Positions 16,692-24,672 of a DNA stretch of 64,000 nucleotides are shown piece by piece. A model generated the notes under the pieces. The model made no database searches, was not told where the DNA came from, and saw only the letters and a program-made list of their open reading frames with translations. The stretch's first letter is position 1. Every line of letters begins with the position of its first letter. The position numbers and the translations under genes are program-made. Source of the DNA: Chloroflexota bacterium (GTDB taxonomy: Bacteria; Chloroflexota; Anaerolineae; Anaerolineales; Villigracilaceae); assembly GCA_016234485.1 (NCBI GenBank), contig JACRBL010000046.1, positions 1 to 64,000 of the forward strand, in the 5' to 3' direction.

Positions 16692-18161
16692 CTACTTCAC
16701 CAACCCCACATCCGTATTGAACGCCACGATCAACTCATCAATTTCATCGGCTTGACCTTGAACGTCCGTCCAGTAATTCGGCTGATACCACTGCTGTTGG
16801 ATCTCTTCGTACGTGCGACCCTGCTGTTCGACCCAGGTGTAGTACTTCAAATTGTGGACGCGGCGTCGATCGGGGTAGCGCAGTTCGAGCATGTTGTCGG
16901 TGGACTGTTGCAAAATCCAGCGGGCGTAATCGGCGGCGGCGTTGGTGTCGGTGTAATCGCCCATCTCGCCGCGCATCTCTCCGATGCGGGAGTGATACAG
17001 TTCCATCGAGTCGGTCAACACGGTGATGATGACATCGTTCTCGTCCATCTCGTAATACTTTGCCATCTTGACCGCCGTCAACACGTTGGAGATGCCCGAG
17101 AATCCGAGCAGATCGAGTTGTCCGACCAATTTTTCGGGGACGCCGCGCTCGACCAGGTAGGCGCGTCCCGCCTCTTCGTTGAAGAGACGCGAGACGTTGA
17201 CCACCGCGTTGTCGTCCACTGCCACCACGAGGTCGGTGTTCTTCGAATTGTGAATCCACGGGACGTGTTTATCGCCGATGCCCTCGATGCGATGCGAACC
17301 GAATCCGTTTTCCAAAAGCGTCGGACATTGCAGGGCTTCGCTGGCCGCGATCTTGCTATCGGGGAAGATTTTCTTCATGTAATCGCCGCTGGCAATCGTC
17401 CCCGCCGAACCCGTCGCGGACGTGATGCCGCGGAATCGGTCGCCTGGGCGCGCGGCGTGTTTGAAGACTTCTTCCATGGCGTGGCCGGTCACTTCAAAGT
17501 GCCACAGGTAGTTGCCGAACTCCTCGAACTGGTTGAAGATCATCAAATCCTGACCGGACTTGCGAAGTTCCCAGCACTTATCGAAAATTTCCTTTACGTT
17601 CGATTCCGAGCCGGGGGTTTTGATCGTCTCGCCCGCCACTTTCGAGAGCCATTCAAATCTTTCTTTCGACATGCCTTCGGGCAGAATGGCGATGGATTCG
17701 CATCCAAGCAAAGCGGAGTCGTACGCGCCGCCGCGACAGTAATTTCCCGTCGAAGGCCAAACGGCCTTCTGTGTGGTCGGGTCGAACTGACCTGTGACGA
17801 GCCGCGGCACCAGGCACGAAAAGGCCGCGCCCACTTTATGCGCGCCCGTCGGGAACCACTTGCCCACGATGGCGAGAATGCGCGCTGGCACGCCCGTCAG
17901 CGAGGAGGGAAGCTCGAGGTAGTTGACTCCGCCGAACGTCCCGCCTGAAGCGAGGGGCTGGTTGTGCCAGTTGATGCGGAAAAGGTTCCGCGGGTGAATG
18001 TCCCAGAGTCCGATGCCCTTCAATTCATCCTTCACGTTCGAGGGAATCTTCGAGGGGTCTTTCATCTGGGCGTAGGTGGGGATGACAATGTTGCGCTCGC
18101 GGGCGCGTTTAACAGCCCGGGCGCGTCGGTCTTTATCAATGGCAAGGTCAATTGTGGTCAT
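16692..18161 (-). CDS. PLP-dependent fold-type II enzyme (cysteine synthase / threonine synthase-like)
   Basis: This 489-residue cytosolic enzyme belongs to the fold-type II PLP superfamily, which carries out beta-replacement and elimination on amino acids. The Schiff-base lysine is probably K109 in 'TGAHKVGAAF', and the phosphate-binding loop is 'SATGSAGTIASG'. The C-terminal half ('LLGFSGISNVLTAVKMA') is typical. It is longer than cysteine synthase (about 310) and tryptophan synthase beta (about 400), with an extra 100-residue acidic C-terminal region rich in Trp and Tyr. The exact reaction cannot be assigned. GGAGAAACCT precedes the ATG. It is a single gene ending at a strong bidirectional terminator. 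Confidence 0.85.
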   Translation of the reverse strand: MTTIDLAIDKDRRARAVKRARERNIVIPTYAQMKDPSKIPSNVKDELKGIGLWDIHPRNLFRINWHNQPLASGGTFGGVNYLELPSSLTGVPARILAIVGKWFPTGAHKVGAAFSCLVPRLVTGQFDPTTQKAVWPSTGNYCRGGAYDSALLGCESIAILPEGMSKERFEWLSKVAGETIKTPGSESNVKEIFDKCWELRKSGQDLMIFNQFEEFGNYLWHFEVTGHAMEEVFKHAARPGDRFRGITSATGSAGTIASGDYMKKIFPDSKIAASEALQCPTLLENGFGSHRIEGIGDKHVPWIHNSKNTDLVVAVDDNAVVNVSRLFNEEAGRAYLVERGVPEKLVGQLDLLGFSGISNVLTAVKMAKYYEMDENDVIITVLTDSMELYHSRIGEMRGEMGDYTDTNAAADYARWILQQSTDNMLELRYPDRRRVHNLKYYTWVEQQGRTYEEIQQQWYQPNYWTDVQGQADEIDELIVAFNTDVGLVK

Positions 18162-18207
18162 AGGTTTCTCCGGGGAAGTTGTCTGACAAATTTATTATAA
18201 CGCAAGT

Positions 18208-18251
18208 AGCGCAATTTGCTAAATTGCGCTTGTAAGCAAATTGGCAATTTG
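18208..18251. repeat. Two adjacent AT-rich hairpins in a divergent intergenic region
   Basis: AGCGCAATTT (18208-18217) pairs with AAATTGCGCT (18221-18230) around a 3-base loop. CAAATTG (18237-18243) pairs with CAATTTG (18245-18251) around one base. They lie between divergent genes (PLP enzyme and surface protein) and could be operators or a dispersed repeat. Confidence 0.6.
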
Positions 18252-18313
18252 TCCAACACGTTGATAGAATGGAACATATCTCCCATATCGTCGTCTCATC
18301 AATGAGGTGAATC

Positions 18314-19456
18314 ATGGACAACTCCAACCAGCCGCGCCCCGCCGTTAATTACACGCCCGCCTTTTTGATCGGAATTTTGGGGACAGGATTGCTCGGCCTG
18401 CTTTGCATCATCATCGTCGGCGGACTAGCCTACTTTCGTGGATTTTCGCCGACCGCGCCCACACAGACGTTCACCCCCGCCCCGCTGACGATCACGCCTC
18501 TTTCCACAGGGACTGCGGGCGCGTCCACCCTCACACCGACCGCCACTTCGACCGCGATTCCATCTGCCACCTTCACCTTCGCGCCGACGCTCACGCCCTC
18601 GGCCACTTTCGTTTATTACACGCCCACCTTCCTGCCCACTCGTACACGCACGCCCACCTCCGCGCCAACGAAAACCTTCACGCCAACGCCCACGCGCACA
18701 CCCACGCTCGACACTATCCACGATACAAGCTACGCGATCACATACGACTCCTGGGTCGGCCTGCCCGATAGCCAAGCGCTTGGCAGGGGTCTGCGATGCT
18801 CCGGCCGCAAAGGCGAAGTGTTGGCGTTCGACGTTCCGGCAAACACAATGAAACTATCGCTGTTCTTTTATCGCGGACCGAATCAAGGCAAAGCCAGAAT
18901 CATCCTTGATGACACCGCCGTGGACACGCTCGATTTATACAAGGATAACGAGCAATATCAATTTGTTTACGATGTTTCTCTAGCTCCCCCACGGCAGAAG
19001 CACGAATTAAGGATCGTTGCGTTGCACGAAAAACGGAATGCGTCTTCGGGGTATCAAGTCTGCTTTGACGGGCTTCGGGTCAACAACAAGCCCGTGGACG
19101 ATAATCACTTCGGCGTCCGTTACGACGCGTGGACGGGAATCGCGAACGGCCACGCGGTTGGGGGAACCTATCGTATCGCGTCCATCGCCAATTCCGTTGT
19201 CACCTTCGATATCAGCGGAAGCCAATTCGACTGGGTCACCGCCCGTGGCCCCAACTTTGGGCTGGCCGAAATCTACGTGGATGACCGACTCGTGATGACG
19301 GTTGATCTCTACTTCCGCGCCATGAAATGGAATCACGCCGTCCATATTCAAAATCTTGGCGGCGGGGGGCACACGGTCAAGATCGTGGTCAAAGGCGAAC
19401 ACAATCCGCAATCGGGAGGAGATGGGGTTGTGTTCGATGGATTCCGCGTGCCGTAA
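18314..19456 (+). CDS. Membrane-anchored surface protein with two repeated beta domains
   Basis: The protein is 380 residues. An N-terminal membrane anchor lies at about 17-42, then a Thr/Pro/Ser-rich stalk (about 43-137), then two homologous domains of about 115 residues. The repeats align as 'YDSWVGLPDSQALGRGLRCS' and 'YDAWTGIANGHAVGGTYRIA', each ending in a 'FDGLRV'/'FDGFRV' motif. They look like carbohydrate-binding or jelly-roll beta domains exposed outside the cell. That fold is inferred from pattern and from 'IILDDTAVDTLDLY'/'IYVDDRLVMTVDLY'. No catalytic residues are evident. The gene stands alone behind a hairpin-rich promoter region. Confidence 0.85.
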   Translation: MDNSNQPRPAVNYTPAFLIGILGTGLLGLLCIIIVGGLAYFRGFSPTAPTQTFTPAPLTITPLSTGTAGASTLTPTATSTAIPSATFTFAPTLTPSATFVYYTPTFLPTRTRTPTSAPTKTFTPTPTRTPTLDTIHDTSYAITYDSWVGLPDSQALGRGLRCSGRKGEVLAFDVPANTMKLSLFFYRGPNQGKARIILDDTAVDTLDLYKDNEQYQFVYDVSLAPPRQKHELRIVALHEKRNASSGYQVCFDGLRVNNKPVDDNHFGVRYDAWTGIANGHAVGGTYRIASIANSVVTFDISGSQFDWVTARGPNFGLAEIYVDDRLVMTVDLYFRAMKWNHAVHIQNLGGGGHTVKIVVKGEHNPQSGGDGVVFDGFRVP

Positions 19457-19458
19457 CA

Positions 19459-19533
19459 CCCTCAGCCTAACCCTCTCCCAAAGGGAGAGAGCAACTCCCT
19501 TCCCCCGTTGTGCGGGGAAGGGCTGGGGTTGAT
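19459..19533. repeat. Dispersed repeat with two stacked hairpins
   Basis: CCCTCTCCC pairs with GGGAGAG, and CCTTCCCC pairs with GGGGAAGG. A related CCTTCCCCC hairpin occurs at 37193-37228. The repeat follows the surface-protein stop codon and may also serve as a terminator. Confidence 0.65.
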
Positions 19534-19605
19534 GGAATTTTCCCTGTTACCTTTTCCCCGCCTCCTGCAACTTAACTATGCGCGCAAAAATCACACAGGA
19601 GGCTT

Positions 19606-20181
19606 ATGGTTTCCACAGCCCTTCATACGGAAAGCCCACCCATGAATGAACTCGAACTCGCCCGCGCGGCGCTCGACGACGCGCAGGCCTTTGCCGAACT
19701 CTATCGCCGCCACGTGACGCGCGTCTATCGCTATCACATGGCGCGCACAGGCAACGAAAAAGACGCCGAAGACCTGACATCGCAGACCTTTATGGCCGCG
19801 CTGGAAGGCATCCGCTCCTTTCGCGGCGAGGGCGTCTTCGCGGCCTGGTTGATGGGCATCGCTTCTAAAAAGCTGGCCCTCTTCTATCGCGGACGCCGCC
19901 CCGAAGTCCCACTTGAAGCGGCGCTGAACGTCCCCGCGACGGGCGCGCCCACCGAAAAGTCCGCGGCGATGCGGATACAGGTCGAATCGGTGGCGCGGGC
20001 GCTGAACCAACTCAGCCCCGACCGCGCCGAGTCTGTGGCGCTCGTCCACTTCAGCGAGTTGACGTATGCCGAAGCCGCAAGTGCGCTCGGCAAAAGCGAA
20101 GCCGCCGTCAAAATGCTCGTCTCGCGCGGGTTGCAAGATTTGCGCGAGCGTACCTCCCTTGCATTGGAGGTGGAACAATGA
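19606..20181 (+). CDS. ECF-type RNA polymerase sigma factor
   Basis: This 191-residue sigma-70-family factor has only regions 2 and 4, as in the ECF group. Region 2 spans about 25-95 ('FAELYRRHVTRVYRYHMARTG' and 'DAEDLTSQTFMAAL'). Region 4 spans about 135-185, with the helix-turn-helix 'TYAEAASALGKSEAAVKMLV'. AGGAGG lies 5 bases before the ATG at 19606, so the start is secure. The stop codon overlaps the start of the next gene (ATGA), a single-pass membrane protein in the classical anti-sigma position. Its targets cannot be read from this window. Confidence 0.93.
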   Translation: MVSTALHTESPPMNELELARAALDDAQAFAELYRRHVTRVYRYHMARTGNEKDAEDLTSQTFMAALEGIRSFRGEGVFAAWLMGIASKKLALFYRGRRPEVPLEAALNVPATGAPTEKSAAMRIQVESVARALNQLSPDRAESVALVHFSELTYAEAASALGKSEAAVKMLVSRGLQDLRERTSLALEVEQ

Positions 20182-22631
20182 CTCACGAAAATATGAATCC
20201 CCGCGACGATGAGATGCAGGAAAAACTGGAGCGCATCGCAGAAGGCATCCAGCCCAGCCCAGCCTTCGTCGCAGAATTGGAACGAAAATTGAAAAACGTA
20301 CACCAACCCAAGCGTGGGTTTTCCCTGCCCAGCTTGCGCGAGATGTTCCCCGCGCTGGGGCTTGCGCTCGCGTTGATCGCGCTGGGTTTCGGCTTGAATT
20401 ACATCCTGCGGACTCTGGCTCCCGTCCAGCCACAGCCGTCGGTGGAAGAAACGCTGGCGCCCGTCCCTGAAGAGATATCCCCAACACCCACAGGCGAGGA
20501 ATATAACCGCTACGGGACGACAATGTACATGCAGACCGCGTTGCCCGCCAGCCCTGCGGAGGCTTTCGTCTACAACTACCTGCCTGAGCAGAAGGCCACG
20601 CTCGAAAGCGCCCGCTCGCTTGCCGCGCAATTTGGCTTTAACGGCGCGGCGTATCAACCTCCCAGCATTTTGCCCGACCAAAGCGACTTCCTTATCGTGG
20701 ACGGGAACCAATGGTTGAGCGTGCACTCGGATCAACACTTTGAGTTCTTTCCCGATTTTCCGCGCTATACCTCCGCGATCAACGGAGGAAGCCTGCCTCA
20801 AAACACGAACGCGATTGACGAGTTTCTCCAATCGCACGGATTTGGCTTCGATTACGAAATCCTTCCAAGCGAAATGTACGGCGGATTCCTGGCCGCGCCA
20901 CTCACGCCCGATGGACGCGTGATTTGTTACGAATACTTCAAGTGTGCGGGCCTGCGCTTCACATTTGACGACAACGACATTCTATCTGTGAGCGGCGATC
21001 TGCCCAAGTATGAACCCATCGGCCAATACGGAATCATCAGCGCGGAGGCGGCCTTTCAGTTGCTCCTGCACCCTGAAAACATCACCTACGATCTGGGCGC
21101 GACTGGCACACTGGAAGGACAGCACGCCTATAGCCCGCCGATTCAAACCTGGCTCCGTCCGCACCCCATTGAAGAGGCCATCACGCTCTTCGGCTGGATG
21201 AAATCCGTCCCCTCGGCGGAGGGAGGCGCGCCGCTCGTCACATTGGACGGTTACGCGGTGACTGGAAACATCGCTGACATCGCGCCTTCGATGGAAAATA
21301 CTTTCGTCGAAGCGGTGGGACAATTCCGCGAAGAAAATGGCGCGAAGACCTTTGCGCTCGAATCACAGAAAACCTGCGAGAGGTGCGAAGAAGGCCTGCT
21401 CGGCTCGATCAGCCAGGCGGGAGACCGCGTCATCCTGACCACGCTGGAGGGCGAGACTCTTGTCCTGCCCGACGCGTCTGACCTGCCCCTGCCGCTGGAT
21501 AACGTTTACGTCATCGGCGCACGCGTCGGCGAGACCTTCGAATGGAAGTCCATTGACAGCCGCAACATGTCGGGCGGAGGCGGAGGCGGAGGCGGTTTCG
21601 GCTTCTTCAAACTCAACCTCACGGGCATCCCCGTCCCGTTCCCCACGCCCAAACCCGTATCCGAGTTGGGCAGCGGCGAGCCGTTTGCCTATACTGTTGT
21701 TTCGGGCGACACCTGTCAAAGTATCGCATACGCGTTCGGCGTCTCCACCGAGGAAATAATCGCGGCCAACAACATGCCCGCGGATTGCTCCACGCTCACT
21801 ATCGGCCAGGTTTTGAACATCCCCGCTCCGGCCTCGTTATCCACCGAAACAGTCGAAGGCCTGCGCGGGATGATAAACGTCACCATTTACAAACAGGCCA
21901 ACGGCAGTCAGCGCGTAGGTTACGGCTTCATGGGCGCCACCGACCCGTATCCCTACTATTTACTGCAAGGCGAAAACCTCGAGGAATTGCAAGCGTACCA
22001 GAACAGGCCAGTGGACGTGTGGGGAACAGTGGAATACAAAGAGGAAGGCGCCATTCTCACCGTAGAACGCTACGAAATTCCCTTCCCCGATTTGCAATTC
22101 CAAATCTTGCGCGGCTCGCAATCCCTGACCACGCTCGAAGGCCAGCCCGCCGCGCTCTTCACCACTGACGACGGGCAAACCTACGTCCAGTTCTACCCCG
22201 GCGGCGGAGTGGACGGCAATCTGATGAGCAAACCAGGCGATGCAATGCTGATCGAAGCCCTGCTGATTCCAGGCGAAACCTTCGGCGGCTATCCCGTCGT
22301 GCGGGCGTATGGCGCGTCCATGGCAGTTAACCCCAAGAATGGAGAAGCGGCGGAACTGCAAATTACGGCAAGCCAGATCAACGTCATAGACGAAACGGTG
22401 GAGCCAGAATTCACCCCGCCCACGCTCACCATCGAACGCGTCATGCTCGTCTACTACATGCCCGATCCGATCTTCGTCACTGGCGAATTCCAACCCGACC
22501 AGCGCTATATCCAACCCGCCTGGCTGTTCATCGGTCACTACAGCAATGGGAGCGAGTTCTTCTTCCTCGTGCAGGCGCTCCAGCGTCCATTCCTTTTGCC
22601 TGAACCCGCGCCGCTCACCCAGCCGGGGTAA
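20178..22631 (+). CDS. Probable anti-sigma-type membrane protein with extracellular LysM domain
   Basis: The protein is 817 residues. A short cytosolic N-terminus (1-50, with 'MQEKLERIAEGIQPSPAFVA' as a candidate sigma-binding helix) precedes one membrane segment at about 55-75 and a large extracytoplasmic part. That part holds a Gly-run hinge (about 464-475) and a LysM domain at about 503-549 ('YTVVSGDTCQSIAYAFGVST'), which would bind peptidoglycan or another N-acetylglucosamine polymer if one is present. The 4-bp ATGA overlap with the sigma gene argues that it controls that factor; this is inferred from position, since no canonical zinc anti-sigma motif is visible. A terminator follows. Confidence 0.82.
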   Translation: MTHENMNPRDDEMQEKLERIAEGIQPSPAFVAELERKLKNVHQPKRGFSLPSLREMFPALGLALALIALGFGLNYILRTLAPVQPQPSVEETLAPVPEEISPTPTGEEYNRYGTTMYMQTALPASPAEAFVYNYLPEQKATLESARSLAAQFGFNGAAYQPPSILPDQSDFLIVDGNQWLSVHSDQHFEFFPDFPRYTSAINGGSLPQNTNAIDEFLQSHGFGFDYEILPSEMYGGFLAAPLTPDGRVICYEYFKCAGLRFTFDDNDILSVSGDLPKYEPIGQYGIISAEAAFQLLLHPENITYDLGATGTLEGQHAYSPPIQTWLRPHPIEEAITLFGWMKSVPSAEGGAPLVTLDGYAVTGNIADIAPSMENTFVEAVGQFREENGAKTFALESQKTCERCEEGLLGSISQAGDRVILTTLEGETLVLPDASDLPLPLDNVYVIGARVGETFEWKSIDSRNMSGGGGGGGGFGFFKLNLTGIPVPFPTPKPVSELGSGEPFAYTVVSGDTCQSIAYAFGVSTEEIIAANNMPADCSTLTIGQVLNIPAPASLSTETVEGLRGMINVTIYKQANGSQRVGYGFMGATDPYPYYLLQGENLEELQAYQNRPVDVWGTVEYKEEGAILTVERYEIPFPDLQFQILRGSQSLTTLEGQPAALFTTDDGQTYVQFYPGGGVDGNLMSKPGDAMLIEALLIPGETFGGYPVVRAYGASMAVNPKNGEAAELQITASQINVIDETVEPEFTPPTLTIERVMLVYYMPDPIFVTGEFQPDQRYIQPAWLFIGHYSNGSEFFFLVQALQRPFLLPEPAPLTQPG

Positions 22632-22659
22632 ACATAGACGGGTAACCAAGTACACACGG

Positions 22660-22697
22660 AAACATGTCGCTGTTGAAAAATAGCGACATGTTTTTTT
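22660..22697 (+). terminator. Intrinsic terminator of the sigma / LysM-protein operon
   Basis: A 12-bp stem (22660-22671 with 22682-22693), a 10-base loop and a T-run through 22697. A TATAAT at 22703-22708 just beyond it could be the -10 box of the next operon. Confidence 0.93.
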
Positions 22698-22729
22698 AAC
22701 TGTATAATTGGCGACGAAAAGGAGTTCCC

Positions 22730-23482
22730 ATGATTACGGACTACTTCCGCCCGCAGACTCTCGACGAAGCCCTCGCGCTCCTCTCCCGCCCAAACACCCT
22801 GCCCCTCGGAGGCGGCACGCTTCTTTCCCACCTTCAAGCGGACTCTGTCTCCGTGGTGGACCTCCAACGCCTCGGCCTGGACTCGCTCCGCGCCAAGGGA
22901 AATGAGTTGGAGATCGGCGCGACCGTCACGCTCCAACAACTTCTCGAATCCGAGCATTGCCCCGCCGCGTTGAAATCCGCGCTCAAATTGGAAGCGCCGT
23001 TAAATCTGCGAAATTCCGCGACAGTCGCTGGGACACTCGTCTCTTGCGATGGACGATCCAGTTTTGCAACTGCACTGCTCGCGCTGGATGCGAAGATCGA
23101 GCAGGCGATATACGATAATTCGATAATCGTATATCGAGTATCGAATATCGGGGAATACATGCCTTTACGTTCGACAAAACTCATTACCAAAATCACAATT
23201 CCGCTCAATGCCAAACTTGCCTTTGAATACGTCGCGCGGACGCCGTCCGATAAGCCAATTGTCTGCGCAGCGCTCGCGCAGTGGGGCGGAAAACGCGCCC
23301 GTCTCGCGGTGGGCGGCTGGGGAAAATCGCCGTCCCTCGCGATGGACGGAACCGAGGCCGAGGGTCTCGAATCCGCCGCGCAGAACGCCTGTCACGAAGC
23401 GACGGATGATTGGGCCTCCGCCGAATATCGCATGGATGTCGCGTCCACGCTGGCGAAGAGATGTTTGGTAGCGCTTCAATAA
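22730..23482 (+). CDS. FAD-binding subunit of a molybdenum hydroxylase (CoxM/XdhB-like)
   Basis: This 250-residue subunit should hold FAD and pass electrons from the Mo/Fe-S subunit to an acceptor. The first FAD motif is present as 'LPLGGGTLLSHL' (about 23-34). The second is weak: 'NSATVAGTLVSCDGR' has AG where homologues have GGN. The C-terminal domain is shorter than usual (typical length is 270-290). Residues about 126-140 are encoded by a palindromic repeat (23106-23150). AAAGGAG precedes the ATG. Two small membrane-protein genes separate it from the catalytic subunit at 24669-27665 in the same operon. Confidence 0.85.
   Translation: MITDYFRPQTLDEALALLSRPNTLPLGGGTLLSHLQADSVSVVDLQRLGLDSLRAKGNELEIGATVTLQQLLESEHCPAALKSALKLEAPLNLRNSATVAGTLVSCDGRSSFATALLALDAKIEQAIYDNSIIVYRVSNIGEYMPLRSTKLITKITIPLNAKLAFEYVARTPSDKPIVCAALAQWGGKRARLAVGGWGKSPSLAMDGTEAEGLESAAQNACHEATDDWASAEYRMDVASTLAKRCLVALQ
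23106..23150. repeat. Palindromic repeat captured in frame in the FAD-subunit gene
   Basis: CGATATACGAT (23106-23116) and ATCGTATATCG (23126-23136) form a perfect 11-bp inverted repeat with a 9-base loop, followed by AGTATCGAATATCG. It is AT-rich inside a GC-rich gene and encodes a Tyr/Ile/Asn-rich stretch (about residues 126-140). Confidence 0.8.
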
Positions 23483-23492
23483 AAGGACAACC

Positions 23493-23687
23493 ATGACTGA
23501 AGAAAAGAAACCCTCGCAGGAAAATAAAAGTAAAAACGATTCGATGGGATTTTGGATCATCATCGGCATAACAATTGGGGTTGCGGGAGGCGGCGCGTTC
23601 GATAACATCGCCATAGGCGTAGCCCTCGGCATCGCGCTCGGCGTCGCGATGGGCGCGTCGGTGCAAAAGCAGAAGAAGCAGGAATAG
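23493..23687 (+). CDS. Small glycine-zipper-like membrane protein
   Basis: The protein is 64 residues: a charged N-terminus of about 17 residues, then a hydrophobic Gly/Ala/Ile/Val-rich region (about 19-56) that could form one long or two short membrane helices, then a Lys-rich tail. AAAGGA lies upstream of the ATG, and the gene begins 10 bases after the FAD subunit. Its alternating Gly pattern ('IGVALGIALGVAMGASV') resembles glycine-zipper proteins. Function is unknown. Its place inside the molybdenum hydroxylase operon is the only clue. Confidence 0.7.
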   Translation: MTEEKKPSQENKSKNDSMGFWIIIGITIGVAGGGAFDNIAIGVALGIALGVAMGASVQKQKKQE

Positions 23688-23706
23688 TGTAACAGTTGGG
23701 TAAACC

Positions 23707-24672
23707 ATGATCAAAATCACATCCTTCTATCCATTTGCAGGCTGGCTGAGAGTAACTCAGGAATTTTATGAGGATAAATTTATCGTCAAATCGAAATCCT
23801 TGACCTTCGAGCAGGAAACAGAATTTTCGTATGATCAAGTGGCTGAAATTTCCGATGCATACCAATCAACAAGCAGCCAAATGACTTTTGGGTTTTGGAT
23901 TGTGCTCATGGTTAGCGTCGCATTCCTTGTTGCCTGCAATCCGATATGCGCCAACATCGCCCTTCTCCGAAGTGTCCAAATAATTTATATGTGTGGGGTT
24001 TTGTTGTTCCTCACTGGCTACATCAAAGGTTGGTATATTCTTTTAATAGACAACGACGGCAGCATTCTGACCACCATCAAACAGACATCACGTAATCACG
24101 AATCAATTTCTCAAATCACAGAGTTGATTAAAAACAAGTCAAATAAGGTTGAGGAAATATCAGTGACGGCGCCATTTCCCAATGAAAAGCCAGTGTTCGA
24201 GTATATTTATTATGATGCTTCCAATTTAACCAAGACAACCGATAGATTCTACGAAAAGGAAATGGTCGGTTTCGAAAAGGGCATTTTTTACGAGAGGGCT
24301 TACACAATTAAATATTCCGAGTTAGGTGGAAAACAAATTAAAGGAGCAAAGGGAATTAATTTTTTTGGAGGGTTCTTTACCATATTTGCTTTTGTCTTTT
24401 TTTCCGCGGCTGGTCTATACCGAGCATTTAACATCCTGCCTCGATTTATATTTGACCATACCTATTATGCGTTTCTAGCTTTATTAGCCCTCACTTTTTT
24501 ACTGCAATTCGTAAAACGAGAAACAATTGGGCTATACAGCAAAAATGAAAAACTAAAATATTGGGCGTATGTCAATCGGGGAGAGAAAGAAAAAGTCAAC
24601 AAGATCGTCGATTTCATCCAATCGCGCGTCCCCGCAGAAAACAAAGAAGCCTCTCCCAAGGAGACACAATGA
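23707..24672 (+). CDS. Internally duplicated membrane protein of unknown function
   Basis: The protein is 321 residues and visibly AT-richer than its neighbours, so it may be a later arrival. Both halves share one layout. A beta-rich segment starts with FYE (20-48 'FYEDKFIVKSKSLTFEQETE', 181-211 'FYEKEMVGFEKGIFYERAYT'). A pair of membrane helices follows (about 60-78 and 88-108; 218-238 and 250-270). Each half ends in a strand-helix segment (108-144 and 272-307, ending ITELIKNK and IVDFIQSR). This looks like a duplicated PH-like domain plus two helices. The stop codon overlaps the start of the molybdenum hydroxylase gene in an ATGA, so it is translationally coupled to it. Confidence 0.78.
   Translation: MIKITSFYPFAGWLRVTQEFYEDKFIVKSKSLTFEQETEFSYDQVAEISDAYQSTSSQMTFGFWIVLMVSVAFLVACNPICANIALLRSVQIIYMCGVLLFLTGYIKGWYILLIDNDGSILTTIKQTSRNHESISQITELIKNKSNKVEEISVTAPFPNEKPVFEYIYYDASNLTKTTDRFYEKEMVGFEKGIFYERAYTIKYSELGGKQIKGAKGINFFGGFFTIFAFVFFSAAGLYRAFNILPRFIFDHTYYAFLALLALTFLLQFVKRETIGLYSKNEKLKYWAYVNRGEKEKVNKIVDFIQSRVPAENKEASPKETQ

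Noticed and set aside
16593-17948. 451-codon open frame opposite the PLP enzyme
   Set aside because: It overlaps a complete enzyme with recognisable lysine and phosphate-loop motifs on the other strand and shows no motifs of its own.
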